Shown piece after piece: positions 7,972-16,540 of a stretch of 64,000 bases of DNA (the first letter of the stretch is position 1; each line of letters begins with the position of its first letter). The notes below the pieces were generated by a model, which made no database searches, was not told the origin of the DNA, and saw nothing but the letters and a program-made list of their open reading frames with translations. A program made the translations under genes and the position numbers. This stretch comes from Gloeocapsopsis sp. IPPAS B-1203. Its GTDB lineage: Bacteria; Cyanobacteriota; Cyanobacteriia; Cyanobacteriales; Chroococcidiopsidaceae. Where the stretch lies: positions 434,001 to 498,000 of the forward strand of contig NZ_PEIG01000003.1 in NCBI RefSeq assembly GCF_002749975.1. The letters run 5' to 3'.

Positions 7972-9801
7972 GTGTTAACTTTGCAAAACTTTCAACCGAT
8001 AGCGGCGATCGCCACAACCCCAACAGCAGCTAAAACGTTACAGCCACTATGTCAAAATGGCGTCACACTCTGGATTCCAGAATCAGTTGTAGGTATTGCA
8101 GAAGCAAAGATCTATACAGGTTCACTCAAAAGTCATATTGCTGAACTTTGGCAAACACACCAAGGTTTGATATTTGGTTTAGCAACAGGGGCTGTAGTCC
8201 GGCTAATAGCGCCTTTACTGCAACATAAATCCTGCGATCCAGCAGTTGTCGTTGTTGATGAAACTGGTAAATTTGCGATCAGTTTGTGTAGCGGACATCA
8301 GGGTGGGGCAGATAAATTGACACAAGCGATCGCACAGCTACTCAATGCGACACCTGTCTTAACTGGTGCTGCGTCTACATTAGGATTACCCGCAGTCGAT
8401 ATTGTCGGAATTCCCTTTGGTTGGCAACGCGGTGCAGGAAACTGGACAGAAGTCAGTGCAGCAGTAGCACGCAATGAACCAGTACAAGTCATTCAAGAAG
8501 CCGGTTCTACGCTCTGGCAATCTACAACTAGTTTTCAGCATTCCAGTTTAACCCTCGAATCCACTCCAGATCCAACACCTAAAGTTTATATTACCCCTCG
8601 CCCCTCATCTCTAGCCCCTCACCCCTTCATACGTTGGCATCCTCGTGTTCTCTGGCTAGGAATTGGTTGCGAACGTGGGACATCGCGTGAATTGATTGAA
8701 AGCGCAATTACGCAAGTTTGTCAAGAACATCAATTAGCCGAACAAGCGATCGCAGGTATTGCCACGATTGACATCAAAGCCGATGAAGTAGGCTTAATTG
8801 AATTATGCCGCGATCGCAACTTGCCTTTACGTACTTTCTCCGCAGATATTTTACGTTCTGTTACGGTACCCAATCCTTCAAAAATTGTTAATGCTGAGGT
8901 GGGAACCCCCAGTGTCGCTGAGGCTGCGGCATTATTTGCTGCCAATGCTCAAAATTTACTTGTTGCTAAGCAAATTTTTCGTGCTGCGGAATTTAAAGGT
9001 GCGGTTACTGTTGCGATCGCCCAAGCTGAACAAGAATATACTGGACGTACGGGCAGATTGTTCCTCGTTGGGATAGGACCAGGACAATTAGATCAAATAA
9101 CCCCTGCTGCACAAGCTGCGATAAGTTCTGCGGATGTTGTTATCGGTTACTCGCTGTATATCAATTTGATTGCCCCACTCCTCCAACCAAATCAAATCAT
9201 CGAAGCCTTACCAATTACTCAAGAACGTCAACGGGCGCAACGGGCAATTTCACTCGCACAGTGGGGTTTAACTGTTGCTGTAGTCTCCTCTGGTGATATT
9301 GGCATTTATGGGATGGCGGGTTTAGTTCTAGAGGAACTCCAAGCACAAGGCTGGGATGGTAAAACGCCATCTGTAGAAGTATTTCCAGGAATTACCGCAA
9401 TGCAAGCCGCTGCAGCACGTTTGGGTGCGCCCTTAATGCATGATTTTTGTGCAATTAGTTTAAGCGATCTACTGACACCGTGGGAAGTCATTGAAAAACG
9501 CTTACACGCCGCAGCCCAAGCAGATTTTGTTACGGCGCTGTATAATCCGCGATCGCAAACACGCATTCAACAACTAACAAGCGCAATTAAAATATTCTTA
9601 CAATATCGCAATCCGCAAACTCCAGTTGCTGTGATACGCTCTGCTTACCGTCAAAATGAACAAATCACCTTAACAACACTCAAAAAACTGCAAGATGTTC
9701 CTGTTGATATGCTGACAACAGTTTTAATTGGCAACCAAAGTACGCGGACTCAAGGTAATTGGATGATTACACCACGAGGCTATAATACTGGTTTGCCTTA
9801 G
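7972..9801 (+). CDS. CbiG-CobJ fusion: cobalt-precorrin-5A hydrolase / precorrin-3B C17-methyltransferase
   Basis: The 609-aa protein joins two steps of cobalamin ring synthesis. Residues about 1-345 are CbiG, which opens the delta-lactone of cobalt-precorrin-5A; visible blocks are LICFLCSGHQGGADKL-like text at SLCSGHQGGADKLTQ near 105, LWLGIGCERGTSRELIE near 224 and the C-terminal PSVAEAAAL. Residues about 361-609 are a tetrapyrrole methylase of the CobJ/CbiH type (C17 methylation and ring contraction), starting RLFLVGIGPGQLDQIT and carrying VSSGDIGIYGMAG and EVFPGITAMQAAAARLGAP. Such fusions are frequent in cyanobacteria. The start is GTG at 7972; no better start lies nearby. A heptamer repeat tract lies in frame in the linker before WLGIGCERG. 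Confidence 0.93.
   Translation: MLTLQNFQPIAAIATTPTAAKTLQPLCQNGVTLWIPESVVGIAEAKIYTGSLKSHIAELWQTHQGLIFGLATGAVVRLIAPLLQHKSCDPAVVVVDETGKFAISLCSGHQGGADKLTQAIAQLLNATPVLTGAASTLGLPAVDIVGIPFGWQRGAGNWTEVSAAVARNEPVQVIQEAGSTLWQSTTSFQHSSLTLESTPDPTPKVYITPRPSSLAPHPFIRWHPRVLWLGIGCERGTSRELIESAITQVCQEHQLAEQAIAGIATIDIKADEVGLIELCRDRNLPLRTFSADILRSVTVPNPSKIVNAEVGTPSVAEAAALFAANAQNLLVAKQIFRAAEFKGAVTVAIAQAEQEYTGRTGRLFLVGIGPGQLDQITPAAQAAISSADVVIGYSLYINLIAPLLQPNQIIEALPITQERQRAQRAISLAQWGLTVAVVSSGDIGIYGMAGLVLEELQAQGWDGKTPSVEVFPGITAMQAAAARLGAPLMHDFCAISLSDLLTPWEVIEKRLHAAAQADFVTALYNPRSQTRIQQLTSAIKIFLQYRNPQTPVAVIRSAYRQNEQITLTTLKKLQDVPVDMLTTVLIGNQSTRTQGNWMITPRGYNTGLP
8592..8628. repeat. STRR-like CCCCTCG/CCCCTCA tract inside cbiG-cobJ
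   Basis: A run of near-heptamers (CCCCTCG, CCCCTCA, then CCCCTCA again) encodes the low-complexity linker PRPSSLAPHPF in the CbiG part. The same CCTCGCCCCTCGG text is intergenic at 13935-13948. The tract keeps the reading frame and falls between conserved blocks, so it looks like a tolerated repeat insertion. Confidence 0.6.
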
Positions 9802-9840
9802 AGTTGCTGCGTTTGGGAAAGCAGGAAAAGACAACCATCC

Positions 9841-10200
9841 TTAACGGCGAACGCTACCAACTAAAAAAGTAAGTAGGCTTGTTACCAGTGTTAAAACAAT
9901 TGAACCTAATAGGGCTGGAAAAAATCCTGTAACGACAAAGCCAGGAGTAATTGCACCAGCTAACCAAATAACTAAGGCATTAATAATAAATAAAAATAAG
10001 CCTAAGGTGACAACAGTGAGTGGTAGTGTCAACAAAACTAATATTGGCTTCGCAATTGCATTAAGTAATCCTAAAATCACCGCAGCAAGTAACGCAGAGG
10101 CAAAACTAGTGACAGCAAACCCAGGAACAATGTAAGCAGTGATTACTAATGCGATCGCACTTAAAAGCCAAATCAGAACAAACTGGATCATAACGTTCAC
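9841..10200 (-). CDS. YvlD/phage-holin-4 family small membrane protein
   Basis: The 119-aa protein has four hydrophobic segments and almost no soluble loop. The text AITAYIVPGFAVTSFASALLAAVILGLLNA and LGLFLFIINALVIWLAGAITPGF in pieces (AVILGLLNAIAKPIL, LPLTVVTLGLFLFIINAL) is characteristic of the phage_holin_4_2/YvlD family. Members sit in the inner membrane; in Bacillus a relative is linked to envelope stress, but no role is proven in cyanobacteria. It stands alone, convergent with cbiG-cobJ (stop codons 39 bp apart). No phage genes are near, so the holin name is only a family label. Confidence 0.85.
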   Translation of the reverse strand: MNVMIQFVLIWLLSAIALVITAYIVPGFAVTSFASALLAAVILGLLNAIAKPILVLLTLPLTVVTLGLFLFIINALVIWLAGAITPGFVVTGFFPALLGSIVLTLVTSLLTFLVGSVRR

Positions 10201-10308
10201 TCCTCAATATGCAGTAAGCAGCACCAAAATACTTAAATTAGAGATGCGCTAAGCTGAAAAAGCACTTTAGTCGCAAAATAGATCTTGGCACTTCACTTGC
10301 TACCTAGT

Positions 10309-10800
10309 ATGTTTTGGCGAAAACTAACTTTTCTTTTGTTGATTTTCATATTATCTCTTTGGGCGTTACCTGCGAAAGCTTTAGACTATCCGCCTCCTTT
10401 ATCTTTTAGTAATGCTGAGTTGAAAGGGCGCGATTTTTCAGGACAAATGCTACGTGCATCGGAGTTTTCTAACGCCAATATGGAGCAAACTAATTTTACC
10501 GATGCTGACTTAAGAGGAGCAATCTTTAGTGCTTCAGTAATGACTAAAGCAAATTTACACGGTGCAAACCTGACAAATGCAATGGCGGATCAAGTTAACT
10601 TTACTGACGCCAATTTAAGTGAAGCAGTTCTTGCAGAAACAATTTTACTGCGCTCTGTGTTTGATAATACAGATATTACCGCTGCTGATTTTAGTGATGC
10701 CATTCTAGATGCTGTACAAGTGAAAGAATTGTGTCAACGTGCTAGTGGTGTGAATCCTACAACTGGTATTGATACGCGAGAATCATTAGGATGCAGATAA
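10309..10800 (+). CDS. exported pentapeptide-repeat protein
   Basis: From the ATG at 10309 the protein has 163 aa: a classical signal peptide (Lys, long Leu/Ile core, LPAKALDY cleavage region near residue 27) followed by A(D/N)LXX pentapeptide repeats from about 35 to 130, such as [20 protein letters not shown]. It ends in a short segment with two cysteines, as in lumenal TL15/TL17-like proteins of thylakoids. An in-frame TTG at 10285 is possible but would put eight residues before the signal. Its end overlaps the purK start by 10 bases, so the two are translationally linked. The function is structural or unknown. Confidence 0.85.
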   Translation: MFWRKLTFLLLIFILSLWALPAKALDYPPPLSFSNAELKGRDFSGQMLRASEFSNANMEQTNFTDADLRGAIFSASVMTKANLHGANLTNAMADQVNFTDANLSEAVLAETILLRSVFDNTDITAADFSDAILDAVQVKELCQRASGVNPTTGIDTRESLGCR

Positions 10801-11915
10801 AACGAGTTGGTGTCATTGGTGGCGGACAACTTGCTTGGATGATGGCAATTCCAGCCCAAGCAATGGGTATAGAATTAGTGATTCAAACACCTAATTCTGA
10901 CGATCCGGCAGTGGCGATCGCCTCGGATACAATTTTTGCTGCTATTGATGATGCTGATGCTACCAAGGAATTAGCACGTCGCAGCGATGTCATCACTTTT
11001 GAGAATGAATTTGTTGATTTAACTGCGTTATTTCCTCTAGCTGCAAGTGGTGTTTGCTTTCGCCCTCGCTTAGAGGCATTATCTCCTTTACTTGACAAGT
11101 ATCACCAACGCTGCTATCTAGAAAAGCTGGGCATACCACAACCTAAGTTTACTCTCCCACCTGACACTTGTTTAAAGTTTCCCATTGTTTTAAAAACTCG
11201 TCGTCATGGTTATGACGGTCAAGGTACATTTATTATTAAAGACCTAGCGACTTTGCAACAGAAGTTAGATACTTCACACAAGTCTTCAGAAGTGCTTTTA
11301 GAAGAGTTTATCCCTTTTGAGCGCGAACTTGCTGTTATTGTGGTGCGATCAGTTAATGGTGATGTTGTGACGTTCCCCATTGTAGAAACTCAGCAAGAAG
11401 ATCAAGTGTGTCGGCGTGTTATTGCACCAGCAGATATCAGTGCTTCTGTCGCTCAAGAAGTTGAAGCGATCGCATCTAAACTAATGACTAGTTTACAGGC
11501 GGTTGGTGTATTTGGTATTGAGCTATTTCTCACAAGAGATCAACAAGTATTAGTCAATGAAATCGCTCCGCGTACCCACAACTCTGGACATTTTACAATT
11601 GATGCGTGTACAACTTCGCAGTTTGAGCAACATTTACGTGCTGTATGTGACTTGCCACTAGGTCATGCTGGCTTGACGTGTAGCGGTGCAGTGATGGTTA
11701 ATCTTTTAGGTTACGAACAGGCACAAGACGATTATATTGAGAAGCGAGCGCAAATTAGCGAAGTTCCCCACGCACGCGTTCATTGGTATGGTAAGCAAGA
11801 ATCGCGTCCAGGGCGTAAACTTGGTCATGTTACAGTGTTGTTAGATGAACATAATCCGCAAGCGCAAGCGATCGCTCATCAGATCGAATCACTTTGGTAT
11901 CCTCAGCCCAATTAA
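10791..11915 (+). CDS. purK: N5-carboxyaminoimidazole ribonucleotide synthase (PurK)
   Basis: PurK uses ATP and bicarbonate to carboxylate AIR in purine synthesis. The 374-aa ATP-grasp protein shows the N-terminal [14 protein letters not shown], the mid-domain [17 protein letters not shown] near 130, [15 protein letters not shown] near 170, and the metal-binding end [19 protein letters not shown] near 260. The length and blocks match the family throughout. It overlaps the upstream pentapeptide gene by 10 bases. Directly downstream is a 6S RNA gene, a neighbourhood known from other cyanobacteria. Confidence 0.97.
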   Translation: MQIKRVGVIGGGQLAWMMAIPAQAMGIELVIQTPNSDDPAVAIASDTIFAAIDDADATKELARRSDVITFENEFVDLTALFPLAASGVCFRPRLEALSPLLDKYHQRCYLEKLGIPQPKFTLPPDTCLKFPIVLKTRRHGYDGQGTFIIKDLATLQQKLDTSHKSSEVLLEEFIPFERELAVIVVRSVNGDVVTFPIVETQQEDQVCRRVIAPADISASVAQEVEAIASKLMTSLQAVGVFGIELFLTRDQQVLVNEIAPRTHNSGHFTIDACTTSQFEQHLRAVCDLPLGHAGLTCSGAVMVNLLGYEQAQDDYIEKRAQISEVPHARVHWYGKQESRPGRKLGHVTVLLDEHNPQAQAIAHQIESLWYPQPN

Positions 11916-12012
11916 GTAAATATTCTTATTTCAACCCTCATGAGTGCAAATTGCAGGGTTTTCAGTGTTTTGTACCTTACAGATGAAGCTAAATTAAAGT
12001 TATCGACAACTA

Positions 12013-12041
12013 ACGACACCACACAAATTAATCGCTATAAT
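12013..12041 (+). promoter_or_regulatory. promoter of the 6S RNA gene
   Basis: A perfect -10 box TATAAT (12036-12041) lies 17 bases behind ACGACA (12013-12018, four of six matches to TTGACA). The predicted start, about 12047-12049, coincides with the 5' arm of the 6S closing stem. Confidence 0.7.
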
Positions 12042-12046
12042 AAATA

Positions 12047-12236
12047 AAGTTCCACTGCAGCGTTGGTGACTGCCAATAATGTTTTTGGATCTATGCTTTG
12101 TCGAATTAGGGAACCACTGAGTTCTAGCGGCAGTAGACCGAGCTTAGCTACTCGGAAACTTTAAGTTAGAGAAGAGGTACCCACCTGGATTTATCCAGGT
12201 CTAAAACTGAGGTAAAACGGCACTGCGGTGAACTTA
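12047..12236 (+). ncRNA. ssaA: 6S RNA (cyanobacterial 6Sa)
   Basis: The roughly 190-nt transcript begins AAGTTCCACTGCAG and ends CTGCGGTGAACTT, which pair as the long closing stem typical of 6S RNA (AAGTTC with GAACTT, then CACTGCAG with CTGCGGTG with one wobble). The interior is a chain of short helices, for example CACCTGG with CCAGGT, leaving an open central bubble as in the RNA-polymerase-binding form. 6S RNA binds the housekeeping RNA polymerase holoenzyme and tunes transcription. The call rests on structure, size, the strong promoter and the location just behind purK, where cyanobacterial ssaA is known to lie. The exact ends are estimates. Confidence 0.85.
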
Positions 12237-12248
12237 AGCATCATAAGG

Positions 12249-12280
12249 CTCTCTTGGTTTTAACTAAGAGAGTTTTAATT
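12249..12280 (+). terminator. intrinsic terminator behind 6S RNA
   Basis: CTCTCTT (12249-12255) pairs perfectly with AAGAGAG (12266-12272) across a 10-base loop, followed by TTTTAATT. Confidence 0.75.
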
Positions 12281-12450
12281 ATTGGTAAGTGGTAATGGGT
12301 AACTGGTAATTGGAAATTGAGATAGTGTATCTCGTATTTACAATTGGTGTTTTCTAACTAAGATGTTGGATCACTAAACATAATTTTTCATTGAGTTAGT
12401 AGCTTGAAAAACTAGAGTCAATTACCTATTACCCATTACCAGTTACCACC
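12281..12450. repeat. pair of opposed heptamer repeat tracts
   Basis: The left tract (12281-12320) is built of GGTAAGT, GGTAATG, GGTAACT, GGTAATT units. The right tract (about 12418-12450) carries the complementary orientation, ATTACCT, ATTACCC, ATTACCA, GTTACCA. About 100 bp of unrelated AT-rich DNA lies between. The layout of inverted arms around a short core recalls a MITE, but no target-site duplication is obvious. Confidence 0.6.
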
Positions 12451-12539
12451 AGACTATTTCTCTATGCTGTATCAATTGCTGCGAAATTGTTATCCAGGAT
12501 ACGTTAGGATAATTAAATTCTGATTCAAGTTGCGCTACT

Positions 12540-13808
12540 TTGTCTCCATTGCTGACTACTCCAGTATTTCCAGCGGCTGTTTTTCGGCTAGACAATGGTT
12601 TAACAATTATTCATCAGTATGTCCCTGCTACCCCTGTTGTTGTTGTAGACGTTTGGGTACGTGCTGGTGCAGTTTGCGAGCCAGAACCGTGGTATGGTAT
12701 GGCACACTTTCTCGAACATATGATTTTTAAGGGCACCTCAGTCATACCTCCAGGGGTCTTTGATTACGCGGTTGAAAACTTAGGAGGAACGACAAATGCA
12801 GCCACAAGTCATGATTACGCTCATTTCTTCCTAACAACTGCTGCGCCATACCTCGAAGACACACTACCATACTTAGCAGAATTACTTCTCAATGCGGCAA
12901 TTCCTGAAGAAGAATTTATCACAGAACGCGATGTTGTTCTTGAGGAAATTCGTTGCGCGTATGACGACCCTGATTGGATAGGCTTTCAGGCTTTGGGCGC
13001 AAGTATTTATCAGCAACATCCTTATGGGCGTTCAGTACTGGGTAGCGAGACAGACTTGATGCAGCAATCACCTGAAGCGATGCGTTGTTTTCATCACGCG
13101 CACTATCAGCCAGAAAATATGACTGTAGTCATTGTCGGTGGTATTGCTCAAGAGTCTGCAATTGACATTGTCAGTCAAGCTTTTCAGGAATTTGCACCGC
13201 GTAGTGAGTGTCCGCAAACCGAGATTGCAGTCACTGAACCGTTACTTGCAGGAGTTCGCCGTCAAGAAATCTATTTACCTAGATTAGAGCAAGCACGATT
13301 ATTAATGGCTTGGACAGCTCCAGGAGTAGATCAGTTACGCAATGCATATGGCTTAGATCTACTTTCTGTGCTACTCTCCGAAGGTCGTTCATCGCGATTA
13401 GTGCGCGAGTTACGCGAAGAACAGCACTTAGTTCAAGGAATCACGAGTAATTTTTCGCTGCAGCGCGACTCTAGTTTATTTACAATCACTGCTTGGTTAG
13501 AACCAGAAAACTTAGAACGAGTGGAGTCATTAATTCGCGCGCACTTAGAAGATTTACAAACAACCCTTGTGACTTCAGGAGAATTAGCGCGGTGTAAGCG
13601 TTTACTCTGTAACGATTATGCATTTTCAACCGAAACTCCTAACCAAATGGCAGGGCTTTATGGTTACTACAATACAATTGCGCAAGCAGAATTAGCGGTT
13701 ATCTATCCTGAACAAATTCGCTCTTTTCAAGCAGATGAGATACAGCAGTTAACACAACAATATCTCTCACCATATTCTTATGCAGTGACAACTCTCAATC
13801 CCTGCTAG
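12540..13808 (+). CDS. M16 family zinc peptidase, catalytic-type subunit
   Basis: The 422-aa protein is an M16B peptidase (processing-peptidase-like). The inverted zinc motif is intact: HFLEH at residues 56-60, with the downstream Glu in the TERDVVLEEIRCAYDDPD block near 132. The C-terminal half, by contrast, lacks the Arg/Tyr pair of M16 enzymes: where active relatives read REKRGLAY it reads REEQHLVQG. It therefore looks like the HxxEH half of a two-gene heterodimer with the next gene. The start is a TTG at 12540, chosen because the conserved NGLTIIHQYVP begins soon after; a TTG start is unusual. The substrate is unknown; no signal peptide is evident. Confidence 0.9.
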   Translation: MSPLLTTPVFPAAVFRLDNGLTIIHQYVPATPVVVVDVWVRAGAVCEPEPWYGMAHFLEHMIFKGTSVIPPGVFDYAVENLGGTTNAATSHDYAHFFLTTAAPYLEDTLPYLAELLLNAAIPEEEFITERDVVLEEIRCAYDDPDWIGFQALGASIYQQHPYGRSVLGSETDLMQQSPEAMRCFHHAHYQPENMTVVIVGGIAQESAIDIVSQAFQEFAPRSECPQTEIAVTEPLLAGVRRQEIYLPRLEQARLLMAWTAPGVDQLRNAYGLDLLSVLLSEGRSSRLVRELREEQHLVQGITSNFSLQRDSSLFTITAWLEPENLERVESLIRAHLEDLQTTLVTSGELARCKRLLCNDYAFSTETPNQMAGLYGYYNTIAQAELAVIYPEQIRSFQADEIQQLTQQYLSPYSYAVTTLNPC

Positions 13809-13906
13809 CCTAAAGTAAGGGGTCAGGCGTCAGAGGTCAGAGAGTTTAAGTGAGTTATGAGTATCGAGTCATGAGTTAAGAAAATTCCTTTAATTCAAAA
13901 CTCAAA

Positions 13907-13960
13907 ACTGGTCACTAGTTACTAATCACTATTACCTCGCCCCTCGGACAAACTCGCCTC
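13907..13960. repeat. heptamer repeat tract between the two M16 genes
   Basis: Units such as GGTCACT, AGTTACT, AATCACT, ATTACCT run into CGCCCCTCGG-type text. It fills part of the 177-bp gap between the two peptidase genes and resembles the tracts at 40723, 50405 and 8592. Confidence 0.55.
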
Positions 13961-13985
13961 TCACATTGCACGAATAGACAGATAG

Positions 13986-15278
13986 ATGAAAACGGATAAC
14001 GGACAATATATCGCGATCGCATCACCACCTCATAAACAGATTACCCGCACGGTTTTAAGTAATGGCATTGTTGTACTTGTAACCGAAAATCCAGCTGCAG
14101 ATATTGTGGCTGCGAGAGTATTTGTAAAAGCAGGAAGTTGTCGTGAAGCAGCACAGCAATCAGGATTAGTTCATCTACTTAGTTCGGTACTTACCAAAGG
14201 AACACAAAAACTTTCTTCGTTGGAAATTGCGGAGCAAGTAGAATCGGTGGGAGCAAGTTTAGGTACTGATGCAGCTGCTGATTATTTTTTACTGAGTTTG
14301 AAAACTGTTAGCTCAGATTTTCTAGAGATTTTAGCATTAGCTGCAGAAATATTGCGATCGCCTTCGTTTCCTGAACTAGAAGTCGAGTTAGAACGACGGT
14401 GGTTGATGCAAAACATTCGTTCACAGCAAGAACAGCCATTTACTATTGCGTTCGACCAATTACGTCAAGCAATGTATCAAAATCACCCCTATGCATCATC
14501 AGCATTGGGAACTGAAGTGACAGTAGCAAATCTCCGTCGTGATGATTTAATTGGCTATCATCAAATGTATTTTCGTCCCGATAATTTAGTTGTTAGTATT
14601 ACAGGTCGCATTGCTGCAACAGCAGCCGTAGCTGCTATTGAAAAGGTTTTTGGGGATTGGCAAAATCCTGCAACTCTGATACCTGAGTTGCAATTACCTC
14701 ATATTGAGCCACAGCCGTATCAAATTAATAAACCTCAACCCACCCAGCAATCAATTGTGATGTTAGGGTATCTTGCGCCGTCAGTACAGCAAAATGATTA
14801 TGTTGCTTTGAAGTTACTGTCTACGTATTTGGGTAATGGACTTTCGAGTCGTTTATTTGTAGAACTGCGTGAAAAGCGGGGACTCGCTTATGATGTTTCC
14901 GCCTTCTATCCTACGCGTCAGGGAATCGCGCCTTTTGTCGTTTATATCGGGACAGCACCTGAAAATACCGCGATCGCCCTCGAAGGACTAAGAACAGAAG
15001 TTGAGTTACTCTACACGCAACCACTAGAAGAATACGCCCTGCAAGCCGCTAAAAATAAGATTCTTGGACAATACGCTTTGAGTAAACAAACAAATGCTCA
15101 GATTGCTCAAGCCTACGGCTGGTATGAAGCGTTAGGATTAGGAATTGCATTTGATACACAGTTTCAGCAACAAATTGCGGCGGTAACTGCACAGCAGTTG
15201 CAACAAGCGGCTTGTCGTTATTTTCTAGAGCCTTATATATCGATAGTTGGTCCAGAAGAAGCGATTTCAGTAATTTAA
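13986..15278 (+). CDS. M16 family peptidase-like protein, non-metal-binding partner
   Basis: This 430-aa M16 protein has the opposite half of the active site. The zinc motif position reads HLLSS (SGLVHLLSSVLTKGT near residue 62), so the catalytic Glu and second His are missing. The C-terminal Arg/Tyr region is intact, SSRLFVELREKRGLAYDVSA near 290. In known M16B heterodimers one subunit supplies HxxEH and the other the R/Y pair, so these two adjacent genes should make one enzyme. The start is ATG at 13986. An intrinsic terminator follows at 15352, closing the two-gene unit. Confidence 0.9.
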   Translation: MKTDNGQYIAIASPPHKQITRTVLSNGIVVLVTENPAADIVAARVFVKAGSCREAAQQSGLVHLLSSVLTKGTQKLSSLEIAEQVESVGASLGTDAAADYFLLSLKTVSSDFLEILALAAEILRSPSFPELEVELERRWLMQNIRSQQEQPFTIAFDQLRQAMYQNHPYASSALGTEVTVANLRRDDLIGYHQMYFRPDNLVVSITGRIAATAAVAAIEKVFGDWQNPATLIPELQLPHIEPQPYQINKPQPTQQSIVMLGYLAPSVQQNDYVALKLLSTYLGNGLSSRLFVELREKRGLAYDVSAFYPTRQGIAPFVVYIGTAPENTAIALEGLRTEVELLYTQPLEEYALQAAKNKILGQYALSKQTNAQIAQAYGWYEALGLGIAFDTQFQQQIAAVTAQQLQQAACRYFLEPYISIVGPEEAISVI

Positions 15279-15351
15279 ATTCCTTCGATTAAAGTCAAGT
15301 CTACTAGATCAAAGTGTGCAAAGGCAAACTATAAGTAATAAAGTTATGAGT

Positions 15352-15375
15352 AAGTCCACCTCTGTGGACTTTGTT
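15352..15375 (+). terminator. intrinsic terminator of the M16 operon
   Basis: AAGTCCAC (15352-15359) pairs perfectly with GTGGACTT (15364-15371) over a four-base loop and is followed by TGTTTAT. Confidence 0.7.
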
Positions 15376-15419
15376 TATCTAGTAGCGAATTTATTTACAC
15401 TTATGCAGGAGGTCTAGTG

Positions 15420-16466
15420 TTAGTAAAAATTTAGGGTACGTCTTTGCGCGTGACTTTCCATTGCCCGCTCAATAATTTGAATTGTATTTCTTGCTTGTTC
15501 TGGTTTGACAATGAGTTTTGATTGCTGAGTAATAGCATCATACACATTTTGGTAATATGCCGGATAACAACCAGGGAGCGTTTCAATTTTTCCGTAAAAA
15601 TGTAATCCGTTAATATCAGTATTCAGCGTACCCCAGCTTTCTTGTGATTCTTTACCCCAGTCAATACCTTCAGGAAGTCGCCCTTGTTTCAGTGCATCTT
15701 CTTGCGGGTCCATACCATATTTAATAAAAGAACCTGCTGTACCATGCAAGATAAAATGTGGTCCCAATTCTCTAACTAATTGACCAGCTTTTGCTGTAAC
15801 TTTTAGATTGCCGAAATTTAAAATTAACTCAAATGCATCTGCTGTTTTTACCCCTGGGCGCTGCATTCTAATGTCAGCGGTTACTGTATCTGGTAAACCA
15901 AAAAGATCTAGTGCTTGATCGATTAAATGCGAACCAAGATCGTACAAAATACCTGATCCTGGTTCGTCGTATTCACGCCAGTTTGTTTTAATTTGGTTGC
16001 GAAAGCGGTCAAAATGCACTTCGTATTCAACTAAATTCCCTACTAAACCATTTTTAAGAATCCGCTTAACAGTAAGAAAATCACCATCCCATCTACGGTT
16101 GTGGTGTATGCTAAGTAATCTGCCGCGCTGTTGTGCTAGTTCAATTAACTCAGTGGCTTGCTGTGACGTTGGGGTAAAAGGTTTTTCGACAACGACATGT
16201 TTATTTGCGAGTAGTGCTTTTTGAACTAACTCAAAGTGCGAAGTATTTGGTGTAGCGACAACGACAAGATCGATATTCGGATCTTGTAATAGTTCCTCAG
16301 TGTCATTGACTATTTCTACCCAGGGATAACGGTTTTGACATTTAGTACTGCGTCGTTCTACGACTTTGGTTAGTTTGAGTTCGGGTATAACTGCGATCGC
16401 AGGCGCGTGAAAAACTTCTCCAGCCATTCCATATCCAATTAATCCCACCCGCACGACTTGATTCAT
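15420..16466 (-). CDS. Gfo/Idh/MocA family oxidoreductase
   Basis: The 348-aa protein is an NAD(P)-dependent dehydrogenase of the glucose-fructose oxidoreductase / inositol dehydrogenase family. The Rossmann start is VGLIGYGMAGEVFHAPAI. The catalytic EKP lies in NKHVVVEKPFTPT near residue 94. The central block GILYDLGSHLIDQALDLFG near 173 matches the usual DxGxHxxD pattern. It is cytoplasmic with no signal. It is the second gene behind a sodium/solute symporter (74-bp gap with a hairpin), which suggests that the pair imports and oxidises a sugar, inositol or similar polyol. The exact substrate cannot be read from sequence. Confidence 0.92.
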   Translation of the reverse strand: MNQVVRVGLIGYGMAGEVFHAPAIAVIPELKLTKVVERRSTKCQNRYPWVEIVNDTEELLQDPNIDLVVVATPNTSHFELVQKALLANKHVVVEKPFTPTSQQATELIELAQQRGRLLSIHHNRRWDGDFLTVKRILKNGLVGNLVEYEVHFDRFRNQIKTNWREYDEPGSGILYDLGSHLIDQALDLFGLPDTVTADIRMQRPGVKTADAFELILNFGNLKVTAKAGQLVRELGPHFILHGTAGSFIKYGMDPQEDALKQGRLPEGIDWGKESQESWGTLNTDINGLHFYGKIETLPGCYPAYYQNVYDAITQQSKLIVKPEQARNTIQIIERAMESHAQRRTLNFY

Positions 16467-16498
16467 ATTGATACTACATCTCCATGAGGGTATGGCGT

Positions 16499-16522
16499 AG
16501 GAAAGAGAAATATCTCTTTCCT
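16499..16522 (-). other. perfect stem-loop between symporter and dehydrogenase genes
   Basis: AGGAAAGAGA and TCTCTTTCCT are exact reverse complements around a four-base loop. No T-tract follows in the direction of transcription, so it is more likely an RNA processing or stability site within the operon than a terminator. Confidence 0.5.
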
Positions 16523-16540
16523 TTAATCATCTGCGATCGC

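Noticed and set aside
9841-10200. Prophage lysis gene, suggested by the holin family name
   Set aside because: No endolysin, terminase, capsid or integrase lies near; the YvlD-type family is chromosomal.
12530-12730. Alternative frame overlapping the M16 gene start
   Set aside because: It is Cys/Ser-rich, has no homology and is a shadow of the peptidase gene in another frame.
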